Below, one piece after another: positions 19,531-28,287 of a stretch of 64,000 nucleotides of DNA. The stretch covers positions 62,001-126,000 of the forward strand of contig JALHQT010000002.1 of assembly GCA_022841825.1 (NCBI GenBank), given 5' to 3'. This DNA is from Anaerolineae bacterium (GTDB taxonomy: Bacteria; Chloroflexota; Anaerolineae; Aggregatilineales; Phototrophicaceae). The notes under the pieces were generated by a model. That model ran no database searches. It had not been told where the DNA came from and worked only from the letters and a program-made list of their open reading frames with translations. Both the position numbers and the translations under genes were made by a program. Position 1 is the first letter of the stretch. Each line of letters opens with the position of its first letter.

Positions 19531-20355
19531 ATGAGAATAGATCTCCATCTCCATACCACCGCCTCCGATGGTCAGCATTCACCTGTCGATCTGATTCGGA
19601 TTGTCCACCAGCACAAGCTTGACGTGATCGCCATCACCGACCACGACACGACCGCCGGCTTTGCCGAGGCGAAGGCGGCGTCGGCTGGGCAGCCTATCGT
19701 CATCCCAGGCATCGAACTGAGCGCCGAGGACGAAGCGGGCGATGTCCACATGCTCGGTTATCACCTCCGGCTGGATCATGCGCCGCTGCAAGCGCGGCTC
19801 GCCGAGTTCCGCGACCTGCGCGAGAATCGCGGGCGGAAGATCGTCGAGAAGCTGGCGGGGCTGGGGATGCCGATCCCATGGGAAAGCGTCGAGGCGATTG
19901 CGGACGGCGCGGCAATCGGGCGACCGCACATCGCGCGCGCCATGATCGAAGCGGGATACGTCGAATCAGTGCGTGATGCCTTCGACCGCTACCTTTATAA
20001 TGGCGGACCCGCCTACGTCTCGCGCTACCGGCTGTCGCCGGAAGAAGCGGTCGCGCTGATCCACGACGCGGGTGGTGTGGCGGTGCTGGCGCATCCGGGC
20101 TTGCTGCCGGATTATCGTACGATGGCGCTGCGGCTGATCCCGGCGGGCTTGGATGGCGTCGAGGTCTGGCATCCCGATAACAACGAGCATGTCCGGCTGA
20201 ATCTGCGCGCCATCGCCGCCGAGCACAACCTGATCATGACGGGCGGCTCCGATTTTCACGGCGCAGCGATCAAGACCAACAACCACCCCGGCAGCACGAA
20301 CCCGCCGGATACGTGTATCGCACAGCTTCAGGCACGGGCGGAGAAGTATCGGTAG
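19531..20355 (+). CDS. PHP-domain phosphoesterase
   Basis: A 274-residue metal-dependent phosphoesterase. Metal ligands are visible in DLHLHTTASDG (residues about 3-13), ITDHDT (about 35-40), PGIELSAE, HPG near residue 190 and GSDFHG near 247. This matches the PHP group containing RNase AM and 3-prime,5-prime-nucleoside bisphosphate phosphatases (YciV/TrpH). It probably cleaves pAp-type nucleotides or the 5-prime ends of short RNAs; a histidinol phosphatase role is less likely. ATG at 19531 lacks a strong ribosome binding site. Confidence 0.85.
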   Translation: MRIDLHLHTTASDGQHSPVDLIRIVHQHKLDVIAITDHDTTAGFAEAKAASAGQPIVIPGIELSAEDEAGDVHMLGYHLRLDHAPLQARLAEFRDLRENRGRKIVEKLAGLGMPIPWESVEAIADGAAIGRPHIARAMIEAGYVESVRDAFDRYLYNGGPAYVSRYRLSPEEAVALIHDAGGVAVLAHPGLLPDYRTMALRLIPAGLDGVEVWHPDNNEHVRLNLRAIAAEHNLIMTGGSDFHGAAIKTNNHPGSTNPPDTCIAQLQARAEKYR

Positions 20356-20410
20356 AGCCAGATATAATGAAGCGGTTGTGATGTGATAGCCGCATTCAGG
20401 AGATCATCAG

Positions 20411-20626
20411 ATGGCGGTCAATCTACAAGATGTGGTTCACCTCGCGGAAGAACTGACAGAAGACCAGCAGGCGGAACTGGTCGTCTGGTTGCTTGATCGA
20501 ATCAAGACGCGCGATCTTACAACGCGTGAGCGTCTCGCGGTATTTGACTCGATGACACTGGATCTTGGCGCGGTACTGCCTGGATACTCGGATCGGCGTG
20601 ACGATTGGTACGAGAATGCCCGCTAA
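20411..20626 (+). CDS. Putative antitoxin of a VapBC-like module
   Basis: A 71-residue acidic-basic mixed protein with an N-terminal helical segment (DVVHLAEELTEDQQAELVVWLLDRI), which resembles small antitoxin or addiction-module proteins that read as a helix followed by an extended toxin-binding tail ending RRDDWYENAR. Strong AGGAGATC before the ATG. Its last codons overlap the start of the PIN-domain gene by 11 bases, the usual layout of type II toxin-antitoxin pairs. No DNA-binding fold can be named with certainty. Confidence 0.6.
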   Translation: MAVNLQDVVHLAEELTEDQQAELVVWLLDRIKTRDLTTRERLAVFDSMTLDLGAVLPGYSDRRDDWYENAR

Positions 20627-21050
20627 GGTCTTCATTGATACCAACGTACTTCTTCGTGCAACGGTTGCCCAGTTTCCTGATTATGCCCGCATTAAGCCCG
20701 TTGTCGATCAACGCATTGCCAATGGCGACGAGTTGTGGATCAACGGGCAAGTCATTCGGGAATACTTCAACCAAGTCACGCGCCCTCAATCCTTCATGCA
20801 ACCCGTTACAAGCGATCAAGTTGCAGGACAATACAAGAAGTTACGTGCGGTCTTCAAGATCGCTGTAGAGACAGATGCGGTGATCGAGCAATTCGTGACC
20901 TTGCTTCAGTCACACCCCAAAGGGGGTAAACAGGTTCATGACACAAACCTCATCGCAACGATGGTCATTTATCAGATACCCATCCTGCTTACACTTAATC
21001 TTGAGGACATGAAGCGTTTTGGCGATCTCGTCACAGTTTTGTCGCCATGA
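20616..21050 (+). CDS. PIN-domain protein, probable toxin
   Basis: 144 residues. The PIN fold is shown by VFIDTNVLLRA (first Asp, residues 5-15), Glu in QVIREYFNQV and the late acidic block HDTNLIATMVIYQIPILLTLN with Asp; these form the metal-binding acidic centre of RNase-type VapC toxins. ATG at 20616 overlaps the antitoxin gene. The stop overlaps the next gene (ATGA at 21047), which is unusual for a toxin gene. Probably an endoribonuclease neutralised by the upstream protein. Confidence 0.8.
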   Translation: MPAKVFIDTNVLLRATVAQFPDYARIKPVVDQRIANGDELWINGQVIREYFNQVTRPQSFMQPVTSDQVAGQYKKLRAVFKIAVETDAVIEQFVTLLQSHPKGGKQVHDTNLIATMVIYQIPILLTLNLEDMKRFGDLVTVLSP

Positions 21051-22339
21051 TCGACACTCTCATTCTCGGCGCAGGGGCGGCGGGGCTGTCCGCCGCGCGG
21101 GCGCTGCACAACGCGGGCAAGCGCGTCGTCGTCCTCGAAGCGCGCGACCGTATCGGCGGGCGGGCGTGGACGGATACGACCTGGGAGGGCATCCCGATTG
21201 AACTTGGCGCGGAGTTCATTCATGGCGAACACGTCAGCACGCATGCGCTGGTGCGCAAGTTCGGGCTGACGACGCTGCCCGCCCGCCGCCACGAAGCGCG
21301 CTATATGCACTGGCATGTGTCGGGCGACCGCCTGCGCGCGATGGATGATCTGCCGCCGCAGCTTGCGCAGGACTGGGCGACGACCAGCGCGCTTTATGAG
21401 GCGTTGGCAGCACGCGCCGACGACGCGCCCGATCTTTCGCTGCGAGATTACCTCGCCAGCCACCATCCCCATTGGAATGACGACAACTATCGCATGGCGG
21501 ATGTGCTGCTGGCGCAGACCTGCTGCGCGTCGCTCGATACGTTGAGCTGCGCTGACCTCGCCAACGAGATGAAGCGCGACCGCGCGGGCAAGCTGGAGTC
21601 CCGCATCGCCGAAGGCTATAGCGAGCTGTTCTGGCGGATGGTCGAGGAGTGCAGCATCGATGTGCGGCTGAATGTGGTTGTGCGCAGCATCACCTGGTCG
21701 CGCGAGGGCGTGCAGGTGACGACGGAGGCGGGCGAGATCTACGCAGCGCGCGCGTGCGTGATCACGCTGCCGGTCGCTGTCTTACAGCACGGCGGCATTC
21801 AGTTCGATCCGCCGCTGCCGACCGCCAAGCAGCGCGCCATCTGGGCATTCCGCGTCGAGCCTGCGACGAAGCTGATCTATCGCTTCAAAACGACTGTTTG
21901 GCAGGCAGACATGCGCTACATCGCTCACGCCGATCCTACCGGGCGCTGGTGGCTACCGGGCGAAGAACGCCGGGATGCATCGCCGATCATCACGCAGTTT
22001 GTGACGGCGGATCGGGCGCATCGTTCGGATAACCTGCTGGAAGCGCGTGCGCTCGCTGAGGGGCTGGAAGCGCTGGGGATGGTGCTGAATGTTTCCGCAG
22101 AGGGGATACAGCAGTCTGTCACTAAGTCACGACGCGTCTCGTGGGCGCATGACCCGTTTGCGCGCGGCGGCTATGCGCATCTGCCGCCTGGTCATGCCGA
22201 TGCGCGGGCAGTGCTCGCCGCGCCGCTCGACGACGTGTTGTTCTTCGCGGGTGAGGCGACCGCCTACGACAGCAATCCGCAGACGGTGCATGGGGCGCTC
22301 GACAGCGGGACGAGAGCGGCGCGGGAGGTGCTGGCATAG
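21047..22339 (+). CDS. Flavin-dependent amine oxidase family protein
   Basis: A 430-residue FAD protein. N-terminal GxGxxG fold (LILGAGAAGLSAARAL), the FAD-binding block VLEARDRIGGRAWTD, ELGAEFIHG, and a C-terminal LFFAGEATAYDSNPQTVHGALDSGTRAA, all standard for monoamine/polyamine oxidases (flavin-containing amine oxidoreductases). The C-terminal motif includes the Glu-Ala-Thr that contacts FAD. It likely oxidises an amine or polyamine. Its ATG overlaps the PIN stop, so it is translated from the same transcript as the toxin-antitoxin pair. Confidence 0.85.
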   Translation: MIDTLILGAGAAGLSAARALHNAGKRVVVLEARDRIGGRAWTDTTWEGIPIELGAEFIHGEHVSTHALVRKFGLTTLPARRHEARYMHWHVSGDRLRAMDDLPPQLAQDWATTSALYEALAARADDAPDLSLRDYLASHHPHWNDDNYRMADVLLAQTCCASLDTLSCADLANEMKRDRAGKLESRIAEGYSELFWRMVEECSIDVRLNVVVRSITWSREGVQVTTEAGEIYAARACVITLPVAVLQHGGIQFDPPLPTAKQRAIWAFRVEPATKLIYRFKTTVWQADMRYIAHADPTGRWWLPGEERRDASPIITQFVTADRAHRSDNLLEARALAEGLEALGMVLNVSAEGIQQSVTKSRRVSWAHDPFARGGYAHLPPGHADARAVLAAPLDDVLFFAGEATAYDSNPQTVHGALDSGTRAAREVLA

Positions 22340-22357
22340 AGGCAGGTGAACGCTGCG

Positions 22358-22379
22358 CGGACGAGGCGTTCCTTGTCCG
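22358..22379. repeat. Degenerate family A palindrome
   Basis: CGGACGAGGC with a mismatched right arm ending TTGTCCG, between the convergent amine oxidase and holB genes. Confidence 0.5.
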
Positions 22380-22400
22380 TTGACACGATGCGAACAGCCT

Positions 22401-23399
22401 TCAGCGTCCCAGCCCCGGATAATCGAGGAACATGACTTCGAGCGCCAGCCGCACGTTGGCGTTGCTGTCCAGCGTGCCGACCATCTGCTGCGTCGCGCGC
22501 AGCGCCGCCACCGCATCATCCTGCGTGATGAGCTGCGTCAGCCTGCGCAGGTGGTCGGCGCGGTCGCGGTTGGCGATGGGCAGTTCGCTCCCCACACACA
22601 GGTGCAGCGCATCACGCCAGTAACTGCCCCACAGCTCCAGCAGCGGGTAGAGCGCCAGCTTCTCTTTCGCCAGGTCTTCCGCCAGCGAAAAGCGCCCCGC
22701 GCGCCCCTGACCGAGCGCGTTTTCCAGCAGGTCGAGCGCGTTCGTCCGCTGCTCCAGCAGCGTCTCATCCGCCAGCGCGCTCAACGCCCAACCGATCCGA
22801 CCACTACATACGCCCGCCAGCAGTGCCGCCTTGTCCGCATCCGCGCCATGCGCCAACAGCGCCCTCTCGACCTCGGCGGTCGGCACGGGACGCAGCGGTA
22901 AGACCTGGCTGCGGCTGGTGATGGTGGGCAGGACGGCTTCCGGCGATTGGGCGAGCAGGATCAGCAAGGCGTGGGGCGGCGGTTCTTCCAGCGTCTTGAG
23001 CAGCGCATCCTGCGCGCGCGGCTGGGCGGCGTCGAAATCGCGGAAGATGGCGACGCGGTAGCGCGCGTCATACGGCTTGAGCGCCAGCCTGCCCGCGAGC
23101 GTGCGAATCTCCTCGATCTTCAGCGCCCCGCTGGTCGCATCGACCTGCGAGTAGAGGATGTCGGCATGGCTGCCGCTGGCGATCTGCTGGCAGATGCGGC
23201 ACTGCCCGCACGGGCGGGCGGCGGGATCGTCGTCGAGGCAGTTGAGCGCCATCGCAAACGTCCGTGCCAGCGTCTCTTTACCGACCGACTCCGCGCCGAG
23301 CAGCAGGTAGGCATGGCGGATGCGCCCGTTGAGCAGCGCGCGACGGAGCTGCTCGGCAGCCCAGGTGTGACCGTAGATGTTCCAGAGTGGTGTTGTCAT
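22401..23399 (-). CDS. holB: DNA polymerase III subunit delta-prime
   Basis: 332 residues, AAA+ clamp-loader subunit. HAYLLLGAESVGKETLAR (altered P-loop, as in delta-prime), a zinc-ribbon CGQCRICQQ with the earlier Cys, LEEPPPHALLILL and SRSQVLPLRP in place of the arginine-finger region. The protein belongs to the replication clamp loader with delta and tau/gamma. ATG at 23399 (MTTPLWNIYGH) starts at the position where family members begin; the longer frame has no similarity. Divergent from a lipoprotein gene. Confidence 0.9.
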   Translation of the reverse strand: MTTPLWNIYGHTWAAEQLRRALLNGRIRHAYLLLGAESVGKETLARTFAMALNCLDDDPAARPCGQCRICQQIASGSHADILYSQVDATSGALKIEEIRTLAGRLALKPYDARYRVAIFRDFDAAQPRAQDALLKTLEEPPPHALLILLAQSPEAVLPTITSRSQVLPLRPVPTAEVERALLAHGADADKAALLAGVCSGRIGWALSALADETLLEQRTNALDLLENALGQGRAGRFSLAEDLAKEKLALYPLLELWGSYWRDALHLCVGSELPIANRDRADHLRRLTQLITQDDAVAALRATQQMVGTLDSNANVRLALEVMFLDYPGLGR

Positions 23400-23512
23400 C
23401 TTGATTATGTCCACGCATAGTTTAGCACAGATGAGAAGCAGCAGGCTCCCGCTGCGCCGACATTCGGTGGATGGCGGGGATGTGGGGTAGAATGCCAGCT
23501 TCATCTGAGAGG

Positions 23513-24310
23513 ATGTACGACGTGTATCGAGTGTGCTTCATCCTATCGCTGCTCCTGCTGGCAGCCTGCGAACCGCGCGTGCTGACGCCCGCGCCGCTGC
23601 CGACGCCCGCCGACATCAATGCGGTGGCGACCGGCGTCGTCCTGACGCAGAATGCCCCGCCACCGCCCTATAATGTCGCCATCCAGTTCCCGGCGATTGA
23701 CGACCGCCTGGCGGAGCTGGCAGGCTGGCGCGCGACCGTCCGGCTGGAATTTGACGGCGTGTTCGCGCGGACGACACGCCCCACGCAGGCGACCGCCAGC
23801 GCCGAGATCGCCTTTAATCAGCTTTCGTCGGCGCGGCGTGTGCTGGTCGAGACGCTCGGCGAGCTGGTCGGGCAGGCGGAAGATACCACCTACGAAGCGG
23901 TACAGTTGGGTCCCGATACCTTCCTGATCCGCGAGGACATCTGCCAGAGCAACACCGACGCTTCGGTGCTGGCGTCGGCGCTGCGCGCGGGCACGCTGAT
24001 CGGCGGCGTGTCGCAGGCGGCGCCCGCCGGGCGGCGTGCAACGATCAACGGTGTCGAAGTCTTCGGCTACAACTTCGCCCAGGGCGATCTCGTCCTGCCC
24101 GCGATTCGCGGCGGCGAGGTGACGATGACGAGTGGCGAACTCTGGTTTTCGGCACAGCACAACGCGGTCGTGCGCTTCTGGGTCAACCTGCAGGTGAGCG
24201 GCAGCATCATCTTCGACCGCCAACTGCCGGTCGATGGCACCGTCGTCATTCGCTACGATCTCTATGACATCGGAACTGCGTACAATATCACTGTGCCGTT
24301 TGGATGCTAG
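23513..24310 (+). CDS. Putative lipoprotein
   Basis: 265 residues (or 262 if the GTG at 23522 is the start, which fits the GAGAGGA upstream better). A type II signal peptide ends in LLLLAACEP, a lipobox with Cys near residue 20. The mature part contains a Pro-rich linker (TPAPLPTPAD) and a strand-rich domain ending VRFWVNLQVSGSIIFDRQLPVDGTVVIRYDLYDIGTAYNITVPFGC, similar to LppX_LprAFG-like lipid-binding domains of Chloroflexota and Actinobacteria, a weak resemblance only. Likely attached to the outer face of the membrane. Confidence 0.65.
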   Translation: MYDVYRVCFILSLLLLAACEPRVLTPAPLPTPADINAVATGVVLTQNAPPPPYNVAIQFPAIDDRLAELAGWRATVRLEFDGVFARTTRPTQATASAEIAFNQLSSARRVLVETLGELVGQAEDTTYEAVQLGPDTFLIREDICQSNTDASVLASALRAGTLIGGVSQAAPAGRRATINGVEVFGYNFAQGDLVLPAIRGGEVTMTSGELWFSAQHNAVVRFWVNLQVSGSIIFDRQLPVDGTVVIRYDLYDIGTAYNITVPFGC

Positions 24311-24407
24311 CGCAGCAGGTGCGCCGCTCCTACAGGCATTGAGTGCCTTGTTGCACCGCGCACCACGCACTTGAAAAGCCCATCTGTGACTCTACACTGA
24401 GGTGACC

Positions 24408-24974
24408 ATGACGACACCGACGACACCCTGGACATTCGAGACGCTGGCGCAGGCGGGGCGCGCGACCTTCGAGGACATCCTGCACACACACCCCTCGCCC
24501 GACCCGGCGCAGCTCGCGGGGTATGTCTATAAGGGCTGGAACGACGCCTTCATCACTCATCTGACCGGCAAGAAGTTCAAGAAGTGCTTCTGGCAGGAAG
24601 GCAGCGACGTGTATGGTTGCAACCTGGTCATCGCCTACGACTTCCAGGAGTTTCGCGGCGAGTGGCGCGAGGTCAACCTGTTCGGCAGCGTGCCGCGCGG
24701 CGGTTATTACGGCGTGCAGTCCGTGCCGAATGTGGCGATTGCCGAGTATGTCCCGTATCAGCCGCTCAGACTGCTCAACTACAATGTCGCGCGCAACACC
24801 TGGTTGATGTTCCCGCTGCGTGTCATCCGCGATGTCGTCGCGCTCCCTAACCCGGACAGCCACGAGCTGGTGCTGGGCAAAGCCTATCTACAGATTCTGC
24901 CGCTCTCACTGGTGTTTGTCAGCTATTTCGTCCTGGGGATGCGCGAACCGCTTCCCGTTGGGTTTAACGGATAG
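24408..24974 (+). CDS. Conserved hypothetical protein
   Basis: 188 residues, soluble, rich in aromatic residues. Contains a Cys near residue 59 (KKFKKCFWQEG) and another in VYGCNLVIAYDF. I do not recognise a family. Start chosen at the ATG at 24408 with GAGGTG just before it; a GTG two codons upstream is possible. A family B right-arm remnant (GCACCACGCAC) lies just upstream at 24351-24371. It is followed after 5 bases by the Uma2 gene and is likely cotranscribed. Confidence 0.55.
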   Translation: MTTPTTPWTFETLAQAGRATFEDILHTHPSPDPAQLAGYVYKGWNDAFITHLTGKKFKKCFWQEGSDVYGCNLVIAYDFQEFRGEWREVNLFGSVPRGGYYGVQSVPNVAIAEYVPYQPLRLLNYNVARNTWLMFPLRVIRDVVALPNPDSHELVLGKAYLQILPLSLVFVSYFVLGMREPLPVGFNG

Positions 24975-24979
24975 AAACC

Positions 24980-25603
24980 ATGACGGATCTACAACTTGAG
25001 CAGCCTGTCGAGGCAGCGTTGGACATGCCACAGCATGACCTGCATCTTTATCGCATGAGCGTTGACCAGTATCACGCCATGATCGAAGCGGGCATTCTGA
25101 CCGAAGCTGATAACGTCGAACTCCTGGAAGGCTGGCTAATTCACAAAATGACTAAGAAACCGACGCATCCCGTTGCAAACGAACTGGTTGCAGACGCTCT
25201 GCGCGGACTTGTGCCTGCGGGTTGGTTTGTTCGGATGCAAGACCCAATAACAACCCAGGATAGCGAGCCTGAGCCAGATGTCGCAGTAGTCAAAGGTAAA
25301 GTCCGCGACTACATCAAGCGACACCCGCTTCCTGAAGAGGTAGCCCTGGTGGTGGAAGTTGCAGATGCAACAGTCAAGCAGGATCGCACCATTAAGCAGC
25401 GCATATACGCGCGGGCGGGGATTCCGGTCTACTGGATTGTCAATCTGGAGGCGCGCAAGCTGGAAGTCTATACGCAACCAGGTGGCAGCGGCGCGACAGC
25501 ACGCTATGCACATCGCGTTGAATTGGATGAAACGGCGCGTGTGGAGGTTATCATTGCGGGCGCTGTTATCGGGACGATCCCCGTGCGCGAGATGCTGCCC
25601 TGA
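24980..25603 (+). CDS. Uma2 family endonuclease-like protein
   Basis: 207 residues, a PD-(D/E)xK-fold protein of the Uma2 (DUF820) family. Typical blocks: LTEADNVELLEGWLIHKM (the Glu of the nuclease site), PEPDVAVVKG (Asp), VALVVEVADATVKQDR (Glu and Lys site) and KQRIYARAGIPVYWIVNLEARKLEVY. Family members are abundant in Cyanobacteria and Chloroflexota; their cellular role is unknown, and nuclease activity is predicted from fold. Its stop overlaps the alanine racemase start by one base, so the two are translationally coupled. Confidence 0.9.
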   Translation: MTDLQLEQPVEAALDMPQHDLHLYRMSVDQYHAMIEAGILTEADNVELLEGWLIHKMTKKPTHPVANELVADALRGLVPAGWFVRMQDPITTQDSEPEPDVAVVKGKVRDYIKRHPLPEEVALVVEVADATVKQDRTIKQRIYARAGIPVYWIVNLEARKLEVYTQPGGSGATARYAHRVELDETARVEVIIAGAVIGTIPVREMLP

Positions 25604-26745
25604 TGGTTCAGAACCCTGTTTCTACCGCACAATTCCTGCGCCCGACCTGGGTGGAGTTCGACGCCGACGCCATCGCCCACAACACGCGCCGCCTCCGGCA
25701 GATTATCGGCTCGCGCGTGGCGTTGATGGCGGTCGTCAAGGCGGATGGCTACGGACATGGCGCGGTCGCGGTCGCACGGGCGGCGCTCGCCAACGGCGCG
25801 GCGCAGCTCGCCGTCGCCAATGTCGACGAGGCGACAATCCTGCGCGAGGCGGGCATCCGTGAGCCTATCCTCGTCCTCGGGTATGTCGATCCCTCGGCGG
25901 TCGCGCACTGCATCGCGCATGACCTGACGATCACGCTCTACGATAGCGACCTCGCGCGCGAGATGGATCGACGCGCGTCCGGGGCAGGCGGGCGGCTGCG
26001 CGCGCATGTCAAGTTCGATACGGGCATGGGGCGGCTGGGACTGCTGCCGGATGCCGCGCGGCAGTTCGATATCGGGGCATTCCCCTCCCTCGCCATCGCG
26101 GGCGCATATACACACTTCTCCGCCGCCGACGAAGACCCATCCTACACTGCCGAGCAGCTCGCGCGCTTCAAGGCGCTTGTCGCAGAGACACGCTTTATGG
26201 CGTCCGCTCATGCGCGAAGCGGGCTGCGCCCCCTGCTTCACTGCGCCAACTCCGCCGCTACACTCTCCATGCCTGATGCGCATCTGAATCTTGTGCGTGT
26301 TGGGCTTGCGCTGTATGGCTTGTCGCCCTCCGCTGCGGTGCCGCTGCCCGCAGACTTCCGCCCAGCGCTGGCGTGGAAGACGGTCGTCGCATCCCTCAAG
26401 ACGCTGCCGCCCGGTCACGCCGTCGGCTATGGCAACAGTTACATCACGCAGGGCGAGGAATGCATCGCAGTCCTGCCCGTCGGCTATGCCGATGGCTTCC
26501 GGCGAGCGCCCACGCATTACGGCGAAGTCCTTGTGCGGGGGCAGCGCGCGCCCATCGTCGGGCGCGTCAGCATGGAGAAGACCATGATCCGCGTCGATCA
26601 CATCCCCGGCGTACGGATCGGCGATGAGGTCGTGCTGCTCGGCGCGCAGGGAGCCGAACGCATCAGCGCCGAGGACATCGCCCGCCGTCTGGGGACGATC
26701 AATTACGAGGTTGTCTGCTCGCTGCTGCCGAGGGTTATGCGATGA
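25603..26745 (+). CDS. alr: Alanine racemase
   Basis: 380 residues, PLP-dependent fold-type III enzyme that makes D-alanine for peptidoglycan. The PLP lysine lies in VVKADGYGHGA (Lys near residue 44); the second catalytic Tyr is in HAVGYGNSY. HVKFDTGMGRLG, HCANSAA and NLVRVGLALYG are family blocks, and RAPIVGRVSMEKTMI carries the usual GRVSM site, with Glu-Lys where Asp-Gln is typical. The start ATG overlaps the Uma2 stop, and its own stop overlaps the next gene (ATGA). Confidence 0.93.
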   Translation: MVQNPVSTAQFLRPTWVEFDADAIAHNTRRLRQIIGSRVALMAVVKADGYGHGAVAVARAALANGAAQLAVANVDEATILREAGIREPILVLGYVDPSAVAHCIAHDLTITLYDSDLAREMDRRASGAGGRLRAHVKFDTGMGRLGLLPDAARQFDIGAFPSLAIAGAYTHFSAADEDPSYTAEQLARFKALVAETRFMASAHARSGLRPLLHCANSAATLSMPDAHLNLVRVGLALYGLSPSAAVPLPADFRPALAWKTVVASLKTLPPGHAVGYGNSYITQGEECIAVLPVGYADGFRRAPTHYGEVLVRGQRAPIVGRVSMEKTMIRVDHIPGVRIGDEVVLLGAQGAERISAEDIARRLGTINYEVVCSLLPRVMR

Positions 26746-27287
26746 ACAAGACTTACGCTCACCCCCGCCCGCTGCTCGACCTGATCACACAGGGCACCGC
26801 CGCGCTCTTCCTGGCGACCGCTATCGCGCTGGTCGTCATTCAGCTTGTGCTGATCGTACAGGGGGTTTCCCCGCTGCTGGTCTTTGCGGTCAGCACCACC
26901 CTGCTCCTGCTGACCGCGCCCGCGCTCTGGCTGCTGTTCGCCACGCCCGCCATCACGCTGGACGACGACGCGCTGACGCTGCGCCCGCGCTTCTGGACGG
27001 CGATCCGGGTGCCCTGGGCGGACGTGCGCGCGGTCAAACCCTATCCGCTGCTGCCGGAAAAAGACGCCGAGAAGGTGCGCCAGGCGTTCGTCGGGCGGGC
27101 GAATTTCCGCGCCGCCGAGGGCATCATGCTCGTCATCCCGTCGCTGCCCCTGCAATATCGGTTCCAGGGGTTCTTCGTCGGCGAAGGCTTTGTCGGCGTC
27201 GTCGCCGTGACCAGCCGCACGCATGGCGAGTATGACGCACTGGTCGCCGCGCTGCGTGACCGATTGGCGGAGGTGTGGGGTGAGTGA
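26742..27287 (+). CDS. Membrane protein with a PH-like domain
   Basis: 181 residues. Two N-terminal membrane helices (about residues 16-38 and 44-66) followed by a soluble domain: AITLDDDALTLRPRFWTAIRVPWADVRAVKPYPLL, which reads as the bacterial PH (bPH2/YdbT-like) beginning, and a late strand-helix block. It overlaps alr by four bases and the glycosyltransferase by eight, so the run of genes from 24980 to 28275 is one operon. Function unknown; envelope role plausible from neighbours. Confidence 0.65.
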   Translation: MNKTYAHPRPLLDLITQGTAALFLATAIALVVIQLVLIVQGVSPLLVFAVSTTLLLLTAPALWLLFATPAITLDDDALTLRPRFWTAIRVPWADVRAVKPYPLLPEKDAEKVRQAFVGRANFRAAEGIMLVIPSLPLQYRFQGFFVGEGFVGVVAVTSRTHGEYDALVAALRDRLAEVWGE

Positions 27288-28275
27288 TTCGTTCGTGATT
27301 TCGCTCGTGTGCACCGTGCTCAACGAGGGCGAGAGCATTCGCCCGCTGCTGGACTCGCTGCTGGCGCAGACGAAGATGCCCGACGAAATCCTGTTTGTCG
27401 ATGGCGGCAGCCGCGACAATACCGTCGCCGTGCTGCAAGAGTACGCGGATCGCCTGCCGCTGCGCGTGATCATCGAAGCGGGCAGCAACATCAGCGCCGG
27501 GCGCAACCGCGGCATCTCCGAAGCGCAGGGGACTCTGATCTGTGTGACCGACGCGGGCGTCGTCCTGGCGCCGGTATGGGTGGAAGCGCTGACCGCACCG
27601 CTGCTGGATGACCCGCGCGTGCGTGTGGTGGCGGGCTGGTTCGAGGCAGCGCCGCAAACGCCGTTCGAGGCGGCGCTTGGCGCGACGACGCTTCCGCACC
27701 AGGACGAGATCCGGCATGAGACGTTTCTGCCGAGCAGCCGCAGCGTCGCCTTTCGTAAGGCGGTCTGGGGCGCGGTGGGCGGCTATCCCGAATGGATCGA
27801 CTTCTGCGAGGATTTGATCTTCGACCTGCGGCTGAAAGAAGTGGCGGGAGCCTTCGCCTTCGCGCCGCGCGCCGTCGCGCACTTTCGCCCCCGCCCATCG
27901 CTGGCGGCGTTCTATCGCCAGTACTATCGCTACGCGCGCGGCGATGGCAAAGCCGACCTGTGGCGCAAGCGACATGTCATCCGCTACCTGACCTATCTCG
28001 TCGCCGCGCCGCTGCTGCTGCTGGCGGGGCTGCTGATCCATCCGCTGCTCTGGCTGCTCGTCATCCCTGGCGCGGTCGTCTATCTCGCCGCGCCCTACCG
28101 CCGCCTGCCGGAGATCATGCGCCGCCAGCCCCGGCGGTCGCCATTCGACTGGCTGTACGCGGTCGTCATGGTGCCGGTCATCCGCGTGGTCGGTGATGTC
28201 GCCAAGATGATCGGTTACCCGGCGGGGTTGGCGTGGCGCGGCAGGATGCAGCCGCCCGACTGGCGCGTCGTTTGA
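27280..28275 (+). CDS. Family 2 glycosyltransferase
   Basis: 331 residues. GT-A fold with FVISLVCTVLNEGESIRPLLDSLLAQT at the start, a DxD-like VDGGSRDNT, GRNRGISEAQG and the acceptor site block WIDFCEDLIFDLRLK (ED). One or two C-terminal membrane helices (about residues 230-270). It probably transfers a sugar to a lipid or polymer at the membrane. The GTG at 27280 follows GGAGGTG and overlaps the previous gene by 8 bases. Confidence 0.85.
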   Translation: MSDSFVISLVCTVLNEGESIRPLLDSLLAQTKMPDEILFVDGGSRDNTVAVLQEYADRLPLRVIIEAGSNISAGRNRGISEAQGTLICVTDAGVVLAPVWVEALTAPLLDDPRVRVVAGWFEAAPQTPFEAALGATTLPHQDEIRHETFLPSSRSVAFRKAVWGAVGGYPEWIDFCEDLIFDLRLKEVAGAFAFAPRAVAHFRPRPSLAAFYRQYYRYARGDGKADLWRKRHVIRYLTYLVAAPLLLLAGLLIHPLLWLLVIPGAVVYLAAPYRRLPEIMRRQPRRSPFDWLYAVVMVPVIRVVGDVAKMIGYPAGLAWRGRMQPPDWRVV

Positions 28276-28287
28276 GGGCGCGCCGTC

